A DNA stretch of 64,000 nucleotides from Cherax quadricarinatus. Lineage: Eukaryota; Arthropoda; Malacostraca; Decapoda; Parastacidae. This document shows, piece by piece, positions 29,751 through 44,000 of the stretch (its first letter is position 1; the number at the start of each line of letters is the position of its first letter). The notes below the pieces were generated by a model. The model was not told where the DNA came from. It saw only the letters and a list, made by a program, of their open reading frames with translations, and ran no database searches. The stretch is from positions 12,215,865 to 12,279,864 of the forward strand of contig NC_091346.1 in the NCBI RefSeq assembly GCF_038502225.1, read 5' to 3'. A program made the translations under genes and the position numbers.

Positions 29751-32696
29751 TCACACCCACCCACATCTACTCATGTATTTATCCAACCTATTTTTAAAGC
29801 TACACAACGTTCTGGCCTCTATAACGGTACTTGGGAGTTTGTTCCACTCATCCACAACTCTATTACCAAACCAGTACTTTCCTATATCCCTCCTGAATCT
29901 GAATTTTTCCAACTTAAAACCATTGCTGCGAGTCCTGTCTAGGCTAGATATTTTCAGCACACTATTTACATCCCCTTTATTTATTCCTGTCTTCCACTTA
30001 TAAACCTCAATCATATCCCCCCTAATTCTACGTCTTTCTAGAGAGTGCAGTTTCAGGGCCCTTAGTCTATCCTCATAGGGAAGGTTTCTGATACATGGGA
30101 TCATCTTTGTCATCCTCCTTTGTACATTTTCCAGAGAATTTATATCCATTCTGTAATACGGTGACCAAAACTGTGCAGCATAATCTAAATGAGGCCTAAC
30201 CAAGGATGTATAGAGTTGAAGAACAACCTGAGGACTCCTATTATTTATGCTTCTTGATATGAAGCCAAGGATTCTATTAGCTTTATTGCGAACACTTATG
30301 CACTGTTGTCTTGGTTTCAGATTACTGCTAACCAGAACTCCTAAATCTTTTTCGCAATCCGTAATATTAAGATCTACATTATTTAGTTTATATGTGGCAT
30401 GGTTATTGTCCTGTCCAACATTTAGAACTTTGCATTTGTCTATATTAAACTGCATCTGCCACTTCTCCGACCACTGCATCAGTCTATTCAAATCTTCCTG
30501 GAGTGCTCGAATGTCCTCGTCAGAATGAATTCGACGGCCTATTTTGGTGTCATCGGCAAACTTGCCGATGTCGCTCTTTATGCCCTCATCTATGTCGTTT
30601 ATGTAGATTGTGAACAGCAGGGGGCCCAACACTGACCCCTGTGGAACACCGCTCGTGACGCTTCCCCACTCTGATTTCTCCCCATTTATGCAAACTCTCT
30701 GCTGCCTCTTTGTCAACCATGCCTCTATCCAGGAAAAAATTTCTCCTCCTATTCCATGTGCTTTAATTTTCCTCAATAGTCTCTGATGTGGGACCCTGTC
30801 AAAAGCCTTACTGAAGTCCATATACACAATATCATATTCGTTACCATGATCTACCTCCTCAAATACCTTAGTGAAAAAAGTTAATAAATTCGTAAGGCAG
30901 GAACGTCCCTTTGTAAAACCATGCTGAGATTCGTTGATTAATTTATGCTTTTCAAGGTGGCTACGAACTGCCTCGGCAATTATTGATTCCATAAATTTTC
31001 CCACTATGGAGGTTAGGCTTATTGGTCTATAGTTCGAAGCTAAGGACCTGTCACCTGTTTTGAAAATAGGTATCACATTTGCCATTTTCCACTTATCTGG
31101 CACCATGCCAGTTTGTAGTGATATGTTGAAAAGATTAGCCAAAGGTGTGCTAAGCTCCTCTTTACATTCCTTTAGAACCCTTGCATACAGTTCATCAGGG
31201 CCTGGGGATTTGTTAGGTTTTAATTTATCTATTTGCCTAAGGACCATGTCACTTGTGACCCTAATAGTGCACAGTTTATTATCGTCCTGTTCTACATAAT
31301 TTATCATTACTGGAATATCACTGGTATCCTCCTGTGTAAAAACTGAGAGGAAGTATGTGTTAAAAATTCTACACATTTCCTTATCACTGTCAGTGAGCTG
31401 ACCCGAGGAACTTTTGAGTGGGCCTATCTTGTCCCTGATCTTACTTCTGTATACCTGAAAGAATCCTTTTGGGTTAGTCTTCGATTCTCTTGCAACTTTA
31501 ACCTCATAATCTCTTTTTGCTTTTCTAATTCCCTTTTTTATTTCTCTCTTTAACTGAATATATCGATTTCTTAATTGCCCCTCTCCTCTTTTGATTTGCC
31601 TATATATGCCTCTCTTTTGACCAATCAGATATTTTAATCTATTGTTCATCCATTTAGGATCATTTTTGTTTGATCTGATTTCCCTATTTGGAACATAATT
31701 TGACTGAGCAGCTAGAACTATGCCCTGGAAAGCATCATATCGGCAACCATCACCACCTACCTGACCCCTAGTCAGGTCATTCCAGTTCAGCCCACCTAAG
31801 TAATTTTTCAGTCCTATGAAATCAGCCAAGCGAAAGTCAGGGACGGAGACTTGATTGCCATTATTAGGGGAATTCCATGATATGTTAAAACTGAGTGATT
31901 TGTGATCACTCTCCCCAAGCTCATCATTAACCTCAAGATTATTAATTAGTGTTTCCCTACTGGCAAGAACCAAGTCAAGGAGGTTATTTCCCCTAGTTGG
32001 CTCTGTCACAAACTGTTTTAAAAAACAATCCTGGATCGTATCAAGAAAGTCACCCGACTCTAAATTTCCTGTCAAATTGCTCCAGTCAATCTGTCTATAG
32101 TTGAAATCTCCCATTAGCACAACATTTTCGTATGTAGATGCCTTACGAATTTCGTCCCATAGAAGTTTACTGCACTCCCTATCAAGATTTGGGGCCCTGT
32201 AAATCACACCCAAAATTAGTTTTTCTCGGCCCTCGAGAAGCTGTAACCAAACAGATTCAGTGGCTGACGCTTCTAATTTAATATCTTGTCTAACACAACA
32301 ATTTAAATTGTCTCTGACATACATCGCTACTCCACCACCTTTCCTGTTGACCCTGTCAGTGTGGAATAATTTATAGCCTTGTATGTGACATTCAGATGGC
32401 ATCTCTCTATCTTTCAGATTGAGCCAGGTCTCTGTTATAGCAATAATATCTATGTTTCCTGCACTTGCAATTAATCTTAGCTCATCTATCTTATTTCTAA
32501 CACTCCTGCTATTAGTATAGTAAACCTTAAGGGAGCTAGTCCCTTGCTGCCCTCTGCTGTCCCCCTTTGTTTTCTGACCTGTTCTATTGTCTTTATTTAT
32601 AACTTCATGCTGAATGCCTTTTATACATTTACTGTTTCCAACCCTAGTGTTGCAACCTGCTTGTTTCCCACACACACCCATACCTCTATCTTCCAT
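29751..32696 (-). CDS. CR1-like LINE ORF2: APE endonuclease and reverse transcriptase
   Basis: 981 intact codons. The APE endonuclease covers about residues 55-275, with N62, the TETW motif (E89), GDFNY (D197, N199) and SDH (263-265). A basic linker (about 345-420) follows. RT shows SPGPDEL (497-503), NYRPISL (555-561), MDFSKAFDRV (first catalytic D at 627), SGVPQGSVLGPLLF (682-695) and FADD (713-716). The C-terminal region contains YKLNNVDLNITDCEKDLGVL and SLVRPHLDYAAQFWSPYY. The protein nicks target DNA and primes cDNA synthesis there. The start ATG overlaps the ORF1 stop by one base (TGATG), so translation by termination-reinitiation is likely. All catalytic residues look present. Confidence 0.93.
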   Translation of the reverse strand: MEDRGMGVCGKQAGCNTRVGNSKCIKGIQHEVINKDNRTGQKTKGDSRGQQGTSSLKVYYTNSRSVRNKIDELRLIASAGNIDIIAITETWLNLKDREMPSECHIQGYKLFHTDRVNRKGGGVAMYVRDNLNCCVRQDIKLEASATESVWLQLLEGREKLILGVIYRAPNLDRECSKLLWDEIRKASTYENVVLMGDFNYRQIDWSNLTGNLESGDFLDTIQDCFLKQFVTEPTRGNNLLDLVLASRETLINNLEVNDELGESDHKSLSFNISWNSPNNGNQVSVPDFRLADFIGLKNYLGGLNWNDLTRGQVGGDGCRYDAFQGIVLAAQSNYVPNREIRSNKNDPKWMNNRLKYLIGQKRGIYRQIKRGEGQLRNRYIQLKREIKKGIRKAKRDYEVKVARESKTNPKGFFQVYRSKIRDKIGPLKSSSGQLTDSDKEMCRIFNTYFLSVFTQEDTSDIPVMINYVEQDDNKLCTIRVTSDMVLRQIDKLKPNKSPGPDELYARVLKECKEELSTPLANLFNISLQTGMVPDKWKMANVIPIFKTGDRSLASNYRPISLTSIVGKFMESIIAEAVRSHLEKHKLINESQHGFTKGRSCLTNLLTFFTKVFEEVDHGNEYDIVYMDFSKAFDRVPHQRLLRKIKAHGIGGEIFSWIEAWLTKRQQRVCINGEKSEWGSVTSGVPQGSVLGPLLFTIYINDIDEGIKSDIGKFADDTKIGRRIHSDEDIRALQEDLNRLMQWSEKWQMQFNIDKCKVLNVGQDNNHATYKLNNVDLNITDCEKDLGVLVSSNLKPRQQCISVRNKANRILGFISRSINNRSPQVVLQLYTSLVRPHLDYAAQFWSPYYRMDINSLENVQRRMTKMIPCIRNLPYEDRLRALKLHSLERRRIRGDMIEVYKWKTGINKGDVNSVLKISSLDRTRSNGFKLEKFRFRRDIGKYWFGNRVVDEWNKLPSTVIEARTLCSFKNRLDKYMSRCGWV

Positions 32697-33622
32697 CAGT
32701 TTAAAATCATAGGCATTTCACCAATGGCCTTCTCAATCGAGTCTGCAAGTGCTACCACCCCAGCCCCAGAGAGATGAACCCCATCCCTTGCATACATATC
32801 ATGTTTGCCATAAAAGTTGTTCCAGTTGTCAATGAATGGGATTGCAAGTTCCTTGCAGTATCTGTCTAGCCAGCAATTTACACCAATTGCCCTAGACAAC
32901 CATTCATTTCCTACTCCCCTTCTAGGCAAGATGCTACATATGATTGGGATCCCTCCCTTAGACTTAATGAAATCTATAGCTGACCTGTACTTATCTAGCA
33001 GCTCTTCTCTCCTACCCTTCCCAATATCATTTCCACCAGCACTGAGACAGATAATGGGCTTGTTCCCATTACCTGACATGATATTATCCAGCCTGTTGAC
33101 AATGTCCCCAACACCAGCTCCAGGGAAGCACACTCTATCTCTCATCTTCTTATTCCTATTACAAAAAGCACGGTCAACATATCTTACCTGAGAGTCACCA
33201 ACCACAAGAATGCGCTTACCTTCATTAGCAGGGGCAGTAGTACCCTTACCTTCACTGGCCACTGAAGTACATTCATCCTGGAGAACAGAGAAGCGATTTC
33301 CTACCTTCAGATCTTCACTCTTAACTTTCCTTACTCTGATGCGCCTCACATTACTGTGAACAACTCGCCACTTGTAGCAGGTGCTGGGCTGCACCTCACT
33401 GCTGGTACCCGTTGCTACCTCCCCACCTACAGCCTCCTCACAGTGAGAGACAGACTGCACCTCACTGCTAGAAGCCTCATTCCCCACATCTCCAACCACC
33501 TCACACTCTCTCCCAGGCCCATTGAGGTGGACCTTCAGCCTCCTAATCTCCTCCTGGAGAAGCAAGACCTCCTCCTTCAACTCTCCAAACTCAGTTTTTA
33601 AAACACTGCAGAAGCAAGCCAT
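32696..33622 (-). CDS. CR1-like LINE ORF1: coiled coil plus SGNH esterase domain
   Basis: 308 intact codons. A heptad-like leucine-rich stretch (about 8-34: [16 protein letters not shown]) probably oligomerises the protein. A variable linker with a basic segment ([10 protein letters not shown], about 92-101) follows, then an SGNH hydrolase fold. Its blocks are VVGDSQVRY (Ser144), FPGAGVGD (Gly170), LSAGGNDIG (Asn198) and [11 protein letters not shown] (Asp280, His283). Esterase-type ORF1 proteins are known in CR1-group LINEs, where the domain is thought to help with lipid or RNP handling; its substrate is unknown. The start chosen is the first ATG after the short leader. The stop TGA shares its A with the ORF2 ATG. 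Confidence 0.9.
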   Translation of the reverse strand: MACFCSVLKTEFGELKEEVLLLQEEIRRLKVHLNGPGRECEVVGDVGNEASSSEVQSVSHCEEAVGGEVATGTSSEVQPSTCYKWRVVHSNVRRIRVRKVKSEDLKVGNRFSVLQDECTSVASEGKGTTAPANEGKRILVVGDSQVRYVDRAFCNRNKKMRDRVCFPGAGVGDIVNRLDNIMSGNGNKPIICLSAGGNDIGKGRREELLDKYRSAIDFIKSKGGIPIICSILPRRGVGNEWLSRAIGVNCWLDRYCKELAIPFIDNWNNFYGKHDMYARDGVHLSGAGVVALADSIEKAIGEMPMILN

Positions 33623-33664
33623 GCTTTGTAACCGTCCACGCTAATCCCCAAAGCAGCTCAGGAA

Positions 33665-36251
<2,587 letters not shown>

Positions 36252-36285
<34 letters not shown>
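36252..36285. repeat. short (TA)n tract
   Basis: TA dinucleotides between the CR1 end and the MITE-like element. Confidence 0.95.
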
Positions 36286-36288
<3 letters not shown>

Positions 36289-36290
<2 letters not shown>

Positions 36291-36600
36291 GCCGAATAGG
36301 TAAAATTGGTCAATTGGCAAGAACTCATTTAAAATTAAGTCCTTTCTAAAATTATCTCTTATATATTTAAAGATATTCTTTTCCATTTATGCTAATATAA
36401 GAATTAATAATCTTGTACGAAAAGAACCTTAGAAAACTTACCTAACTTTAATATAATTTAGCTGCCTAATCCAACTAAATATATATTAGATAAGTTCAAA
36501 ATAATTTAATAATAAACAAACACAAATTTTCGTTTGCCTTATTCGGCAAGAAAAACGTTGCTATATAAGTCAAAAATCGCCAGTTTTACCTATTCGGCAC
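36289..36600. mobile_element. MITE-like element with terminal inverted repeats
   Basis: 312 bp, very AT-rich, no ORF. The left end GTGCCGAATAGGTAAAATTGG and the right end CCAGTTTTACCTATTCGGCAC are inverted copies with one mismatch over about 20 bp. A second CCTTATTCGGCA lies 60 bp inside the right end. No clear target duplication was found. It lies directly beside the sulfotransferase 3' UTR. Confidence 0.75.
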
Positions 36601-36935
36601 TGTATTTACATATACATTTTATTCACCGCAATGAAAAGTTCACATGGAGGCAGAGAAGAAATAACAAATGAGCGGTTCTCTGTAATTAGGTCTCTGACAC
36701 CTGTCTGTATCATTAACAATTACTTGATAACGTTGTACAGAGGTCGAGAATATGCCTTTTTTTAGTACATAAATTGTTTCCATTTTTGATCATGCACTGA
36801 AAGAATTAGAACTTTTTTCTAGTAAGTATGAGGCAGCTGATGGATATGGAATATGTGTAAAACGTTAGTGGGGGAACTTTTTAAGTTTTATGCATCTAGA
36901 GAAATAGAAGAAGGCATTTTTCTCATTTTTTTAAT
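36601..36935 (-). other. 3' UTR of the carbohydrate sulfotransferase gene
   Basis: Follows the stop codon at 36,936-36,938 (minus strand). An AATAAA on the minus strand at 36,618-36,623 would give a 3' UTR of about 300-330 bases, ending next to the MITE-like element. Inferred; other AT-rich signals are possible. Confidence 0.5.
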
Positions 36936-37127
36936 CTATGATTTTGCGTATTTAAAGTACTTCTGTTCACTATATCCGAAAAAGAGAAAGTCACGTCCAT
37001 AAATGCGCAAGAGACTGTGAAGCTGGTTGAGCGTGAGCTGGCTGAAGTAGTCTTTAATGAGCTCCTCGTAGTTAGTGTTGGAATTGTGTAGCTTCTGCGG
37101 ACTCAGCACCTCCGACAGCCCTGGCAC
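36936..37127 (-). CDS. carbohydrate sulfotransferase, last coding exon
   Basis: Minus-strand exon beginning after a TCTTCTGCAG acceptor (the AG pairs with 37,128-37,129). It reads VPGLSEVLSPQKLHNS, then YEELIKDYFSQLTLNQLHSL, LRIYGRDFLFFGYS and a short tail ending KYAKS and a stop. The YF-x-x-L-x3-Q-x2-L-x2-Y-x2-DF-x-LFGYS pattern is the C-terminus of Sulfotransfer_2 family enzymes (chondroitin 4-sulfotransferase, CHST11-14 group). These Golgi type II membrane proteins move sulfate from PAPS to glycosaminoglycan sugars. It joins in phase 0 to the exon at 57,666-57,897. Sulfate-donor-binding motifs would lie in earlier exons outside the window. Confidence 0.85.
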   Translation of the reverse strand: MPGLSEVLSPQKLHNSNTNYEELIKDYFSQLTLNQLHSLLRIYGRDFLFFGYSEQKYFKYAKS

Positions 37128-37620
37128 CTGCAGAAGACACAGAGGCAAATAACTGGTGAAGAAAGAAAACGATAAGTTATTTTGGTGGGTATATTATTAA
37201 CTATTTTAATTTGTTATTTTTATCTTCACTAACACTCGTGGTGTCCTGTCTTTATTACATTACTCATTTCAATTTAAAATTTTCTTCAAAGCTTCCAAAG
37301 GAAGTGCTGGGTTTATGGCGGAAATTAATGTCTGAACGCACAGCTGGGACTGGCTCCTTCAGTTGGGTCGAGACCAACAGCTGAGCAGTTGTGTTAGATG
37401 TAATGGAGCAACTTGCACTACTGTGATTGACTCTTCTGCCTTATATAAAGCTGGGAAAGGCAGAGTAGTATAGGTTATAGGTCATGTAAATAATAGGGAC
37501 ATAATAGGGACCTGTGTCAGGGAGTACTGGCGCTGATTCCGGTCGAATAAAATAACAACAATCCCAGTATTTGGCGAGTCATTGCTTGATCATAACCTCC
37601 ATGAATATTTTATATTATCC

Positions 37621-37720
37621 CCGGGGTCACACGTTGGGATGTCCCCGGGACCACACGTTGGGATGTCACCAGGACCACACGTCGGGATGTCACCAGGGCT
37701 ACACGTCGGGATGTCACCAG
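37621..37720. repeat. 24-bp minisatellite, four units
   Basis: Units of the form GGACCACACGTCGGGATGTC plus ACCA, four copies with a few substitutions, seen directly. It is in the host intron, so the GDIPTCGP peptide it could encode is not expected to be made. Confidence 0.9.
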
Positions 37721-38026
37721 TCAATAAGTCAAAAAGAAACATTAAAGAAATGGCAAGCAAAATGTGCAGTGCCAGTGCCGGTGACATGAAATTAATGACG
37801 GTGCTGAGAAACTACAACCGTCAAACAGAGGTAATTAGAAATGATGTCTAGAAATAATGAAGCCGTAATAAAGTGATTATTAGTGACAATTAGAGAAACT
37901 CCAGATAGAATAGAGTGATAATTAATGATGGTGTTGTGAGAAACTGAAAACGTAATGCGGGAAAAATTATTGTTTTCACTGTACCCATAATACAGTGATA
38001 ATATGTTGAGAAATGATGAATGATTT

Positions 38027-41000
38027 GTAATCACCAGTGGTATTGTTTTGCTAGTTGTGATCACCAGTGGTATTGTTTTGCTAGTTGTGATCACCAGTGG
38101 TATTGTTTTGCTAGTTGTGATCACCAGTGGTATTGTTTTACTAGTTGTGATCACCAGTGGTATTGTTTTGCTAGTTGTGATCACCAGTGGTATTGTTTTG
38201 CTAGTTGTGATCACCAGTGGTATTGTTTTGCTAGTTGTGATCACCAGTGGTATTGTTTTGCTAGTTGTGATCACCAGTGGTATTGTTTTGCTAGTTGTGA
38301 TCACCAGTGGTATTGATTTGCTAGTTGTGATCACCAGTGGTATTGTTTTGCTAGTTGTGATCACCAGTGGTATTGTTTTGCTAGTTGTGATCACCAGTGG
38401 TATTGTTTTACTAGTTGTGATCACCAGTGGTATTGTTTTACTAGTTGTGATCACCAGTGGTATTGATTTGCTAGTTGTGATCACCAGTGGTATTGTTTTG
38501 CTAGTTGTGATCACCAGTGGTATTGTTTTGCTAGTTGTGATCACCAGTGGTATTGTTTTACTAGTTGTGATCACCAGTGGTATTGTTTTGCTAGTTGTGA
38601 TCACCAGTGGTATTGTTTTACTAGTTGTGATCACCAGTGGTATTGATTTGCTAGTTGTGATCACCAGTGGTATTGTTTTGCTAGTTGTGATCACCAGTGG
38701 TATTGTTTTAATAGTTGTGATCACCAGTGGTATTGTTTTACTAGTTGTGATCACCAGTGGCAATGTTTCGCGAGTTGTGATCACCAGTGGTATTGTTTTA
38801 CTAGTTGTGATCACCAGTGGTATTGTTTTACTAGTTGTGATCACCAGTGGTATTGTTTTACTAGTTGTGATCACCAGTGGTATTGTTTTACTAGTTGTGA
38901 TCGCCAGTGGTATTGTTTTACTAGTTGTGATCACCAGTGGCAATGTTTCGCGAGTTGTGATCACCAGTGGTATTGTTTTACTAGTTGTGATCACCAGTGG
39001 TACTGTTTTGCGAGTTGTGGTCACCAGTGGCATTGTTTTGCTAGTTATCACAGTGGTATTGCTTTGCGAGTTGTGATCACCAGTGGTATTGCTTTGCGAG
39101 TTGTGATCACCAGTGGTATTGTTTTGCGAGTTATCACCAGTGGTAATGCTTTGCGAGTTGTGATCACCAGTGGTATTGTTTTGCGAGTTGTGATCACAAG
39201 TGGTATTGTTTTGCGAGTTATCACCAGTGGTAATGCTTTGCGAGTTGTGATCACCAGTGGTATTGTTTTGCGAGTTGTGATCACAAGTGGTATTGTTTTG
39301 CGAGTTATCACCAGTGGTAATGCTTTGCGAGTTGTGATCACCAGTGGTATTGTTTTGCGAGTTGTGATCACAAGTGGTATTGTTTTGCGAGTTATCACCA
39401 GTGGTATTGCTTTGCGAGTTGTGATCACCAGTGGTATTGTTTTGCGAGTTATCACCAGTGGTAATGCTTTGCGAGTTGTGATCACCAGTGGTATTGTTTT
39501 GCAAGTTGTGATCACCAATGGTATTGTTTTTGCGAGTTGTGATCACCAGTGGTATTGCTTTGCGAGTTGTGATCACCAGTGGTATTGTTTTGCAAGTTGT
39601 GATCACCAGTGGTATTGTTTTGCAAGTTGTGATCACCAGTGGTATTGTTTTGCGAGTTGTGATCACCAGTGGTATTGTTTTGCGAGTTGTGATCACCAGT
39701 GGTATTGTTTTGCGAGTTATCACCAGTGGTAATTCTTTGCGAGTTGTGATCACCAGTGGTATTGTTTTGCAAGTTGTGATCACCAGTGGTATTGTTTTGC
39801 AAGTTGTGATCACCAGTGGTATTGTTTTGCGAGTTATCACCAGTGGTATTGTTTTGCGAGTTGTGATCACCAGTGGTATTGTTTTGCAAGTTGTGATCAC
39901 CAGTGGTATTGTTTTGCAAGTTGTGATCACCAGTGGTATTGCTTTGCGAGTTGTGATCACCAGTGGTATTGTTTTGCGAGTTGTGATCACCAGTGGTATT
40001 GTTTTGCGAGTTATCACCAATGGTATTGTTTTGCGAGTTGTGATCACCAGTGGTATTGTTTTGCGAGTTGTGATCACCAGTGGTATTGTTTTGCGAGTTA
40101 TCACCAATGGTATTGTTTTGCGAGTTGTGATCACCAGTGGTATTGTTTTGCGAGTTGTGATCACCAGTGGTATTGTTTTGCGAGTTGTGCTCACCAGTGG
40201 TATTGTTTTGCTAGTTATCACCAGTGGTATTGCTTTGCGAGTTGTGATCATCAGTGGTATTATTTTGCGAGTTATCACCAGTGGTATTGCTGTGCGACTT
40301 GTGATCACCAGTGGTATTGATTTGCGAGTTGTGATCACCAGTGGTATTGTTTTGCTAGTTATCACCAGTGGTATTGCTTTGCGAGTTGTGATCATCAGTG
40401 GTATTATTTTGCGAGTTATCACCAGTGGTATTGCTGTGCGACTTGTGATCACCAGTGGTATTGCTTTGTGAGTTGTGGACACCAAGGTAATTGTTTTGCT
40501 AGTTATCACCAGTGATATTGCTTTGCGAGTTGTGATCATCAGTGGTATTATTTTGCGAGTTATCACCAGTGGTATTGCTTTGCGACTTGTGATCACCAGG
40601 GGTATTGCTTTGTGAGTTGTGATCACCAGTGGTATTGTTTTGCGAGTTGTGGACACCAGGGTAATTGTTTTGCTAGTTATCACCAGTGATATTGCTTTGC
40701 GAGTTGTGATCATCAGTGGTATTATTTTGCGAGTTATCACCAGTGGTATTGCTTTGCGACTTGTGATCACCAGTGGTATTGTTTTGCGAGTTGTGATAAC
40801 CAGTTGTATTATTTTGCTAGTTATCCCCAGTGGTAATGTTTTGCGAGTTGTGATCACCAGTGGTTCTGTTTTGCTAGTTATCCCCAGTGGTAATGTTTTG
40901 CGAGTTGTGATCACCAGTGGTATTGTTTTGCGAGTTGTGATCACCAGTGGTATTGTTTTGCGAGTTGTGATCACCAGTGGCATTGTTTTGCTAGTTATCC

Positions 41001-44000
41001 CCAGTGGTAATGTTTTGCGAGTTGTGATCACCAGTGGTTCTGTTTTGCTAGTTATCCCCAGTGGTATTGTTTTGCGAGTTGTGATCATCAGTGGTATTGT
41101 TTTGCTAGTTATCCCCAGTGGTAATGTTTTGCGAGTTGTGATCACCAGTGGTATTGTTTTGCGAGTTGTGATCACCAGTGGTATTGTTTTGCGAGTTGTG
41201 ATCACCAGTGGCATTGTTTTCCGAGTTGTGATCACCAGTGGTATTGTTTTACTAGTTGTGATCACCAGTGGCAATGTTTCGCGAGTTGTGATCACCAGTG
41301 GTATTGTTTTACTAGTTGTGATCACCAGTGGTATTGTTTTACTAGTTGTGATCACCAGTGGTATTGTTTTACTAGTTGTGATCACCAGTGGTATTGTTTT
41401 ACTAGTTGTGATCACCAGTGGTATTGTTTTACTAGTTGCGATCACCAGTGGTATTGTTTTACTAGTTGTGATCACCAGTGGTATTGTTTTACTAGTTGTG
41501 ATCACCAGTGGTATTGTTTTACTAGTTGTGATCACCAGTGGTATTGTTTTACTAGTTGTGATCACCAGTGGCAATGTTTCGCGAGTTGTGATCACCAGTG
41601 GTATTGTTTTACTAGTTGTGATCACCAGTGGTACTGTTTTGCGAGTTGTGGTCACCAGTGGCATTGTTTTGCTAGTTATCACAGTGGTATTGCTTTGCGA
41701 GTTGTGATCACCAGTGGTATTGCTTTGCGAGTTGTGATCACCAGTGGTATTGTTTTGCGAGTTATCACCAGTGGTAATGCTTTGCGAGTTGTGATCACCA
41801 GTGGTATTGTTTTGCGAGTTGTGATCACCAGTGGTATTGTTTTGCGAGTTATCACCAGTGGTAATGCTTTGCGAGTTGTGATCACCAGTGGTATTGTTTT
41901 GCAAGCTGTGATCACCAATGGTATTGTTTTTGCGAGTTGTGATCACCAGTGGTATTGCTTTGCGAGTTGTGATCACCAGTGGTATTGTTTTGCAAGTTGT
42001 GATCACCAGTGGTATTGTTTTGCAAGTTGTGATCACCAGTGGTATTGTTTTGCGAGTTGTGATCACCAGTGGTATTGTTTTGCGAGTTGTGATCACCAGT
42101 GGTATTGTTTTGCGAGTTATCACCAGTGGTAATTCTTTGCGAGTTGTGATCACCAGTGGTATTGTTTTGCAAGTTGTGATCACCAGTGGTATTGTTTTGC
42201 AAGTTGTGATCACCAGTGGTATTGTTTTGCGAGTTATCACCAGTGGTATTGCTTTGCGAGTTGTGATCACCAGTGGTATTGTTTTGCGAGTTGTGATCAC
42301 CAGTGGTATTGTTTTGCGAGTTATCACCAATGGTATTGTTTTGCGAGTTGTGATCACCAGTGGTATTGTTTTGCGAGTTGTGATCACCAGTGGTATTGTT
42401 TTGCGAGTTGTGATCACCACTGGTATTGTTTTGCTAGTTATCACCAGTGGTATTGCTTTGCGAGTTGTGATCATCAGTGGTATTATTTTGCGAGTTATCA
42501 CCAGTGGTATTGCTGTGCGACTTGTGATCACCAGTGGTATTGATTTGCGAGTTGTGATCATCAGTGGTATTATTTTGCGAGTTATCACCAGTGGTATTGC
42601 TGTGCGACTTGTGATCACCAGTGGTATTGATTTGCGAGTTGTGATCACCAGTGGTATTGTTTTGCTAGTTATCACCAGTGGTATTGCTTTGCGAGTTGTG
42701 ATCATCAGTGGTATTATTTTGCGAGTTATCACCAGTGGTATTGCTTTGTGAGTTGTGATCACCAGTGGTATTGTTTTGCGAGTTGTGCACACCAGGGTAA
42801 TTGTTTTGCTAGTTATCACCAGTGATATTGCTTTGCGAGTTGTGATCATCAGTGGTATTATTTTGCGAGTTATCACCAGTGGTATTGTTTTGCGAGTTGT
42901 GATCACCAGTGGTATTGTTTTGCGAGTTGTGATAACCAGTTGTATTATTTTGCTAGTTATCCCCAGTGGTAATGTTTTGCGAGTTGTGATCACCAGTGGT
43001 TCTGTTTTGCTAGTTATCCCCAGTGGTAATGTTTTGCGAGTTGTGATCACCAGTGGTATTGTTTTGCGAGTTGTGATCACCAGTGGTATTGTTTTGCGAG
43101 TTGTGATCACCAGTGGCATTGTTTTGCTAGTTATCCCCAGTGGTAATGTTTTGCGAGTTGTGATCACCAGTGGTTCTGTTTTGCTAGTTATCCCCAGTGG
43201 TATTGTTTTGCGAGTTGTGATCATCAGAGGTATTGTTTTGCTAGTTATCCCCAGTGGTAATGTTTTGCGAGTTATCACCAGTGGTATTGCTGTGCGACTT
43301 GTGATCACCAGTGGTATTGCTTTGTGAGTTGTGGACACCAAGGTAATTGTTTTGCTAGTTATCACCAGTGATATTGCTTTGCGAGTTGTGATCATCAGTG
43401 GTATTATTTTGCGAGTTATCACCAGTGGTATTGCTTTGCGACTTGTGATCACCAGTGGTATTGCTTTGTGAGTTGTGATCACCAGTGGTATTGTTTTGCG
43501 AGTTGTGGACACCAGGGTAATTGTTTTGCTAGTTATCACCAGTGATATTGCTTTGCGAGTTGTGATCATCAGTGGTATTATTTTGCGAGTTATCACCAGT
43601 GGTATTGCTTTGCGACTTGTGATCACCAGTGGTATTGTTTTGCGAGTTGTGATAACCAGTTGTATTATTTTGCTAGTTATCCCCAGTGGTAATGTTTTGC
43701 GAGTTGTGATCACCAGTGGTTCTGTTTTGCTAGTTATCCCCAGTGGTAATGTTTTGCGAGTTGTGATCACCAGTGGTATTGTTTTGCGAGTTGTGATCAC
43801 CAGTGGTATTGTTTTGCGAGTTGTGATCACCAGTGGCATTGTTTTGCTAGTTACCCCCAGTGGTAATGTTTTGCGAGTTGTGATCACCAGTGGTTCTGTT
43901 TTGCTAGTTATCCCCAGTGGTATTGTTTTGCGAGTTGTGATCATCAGTGGTATTGTTTTGCTAGTTATCCCCAGTGGTAATGTTTTGCGAGTTGTGATGA

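Larger units (their letters stand above)
29578..33664 (-). mobile_element. CR1-like LINE, near complete with both ORFs open
   Basis: About 4.1 kb on the minus strand: a short leader (about 42 bases), ORF1 (SGNH esterase type), ORF2 (endonuclease-RT), and a 3' UTR ending in copies of the 8-mer GTTCTTAT (minus strand). Short 8-bp terminal repeats are typical of CR1 elements. The 3' tail sequence GGCCAGTAGGCCTTCTGCAG recurs in shortened form at 36,190-36,225 and 53,780-53,805. It is flanked on both sides by TA tracts. No stop or frameshift is seen in either ORF, so it is young and possibly recently mobile. Confidence 0.92.
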
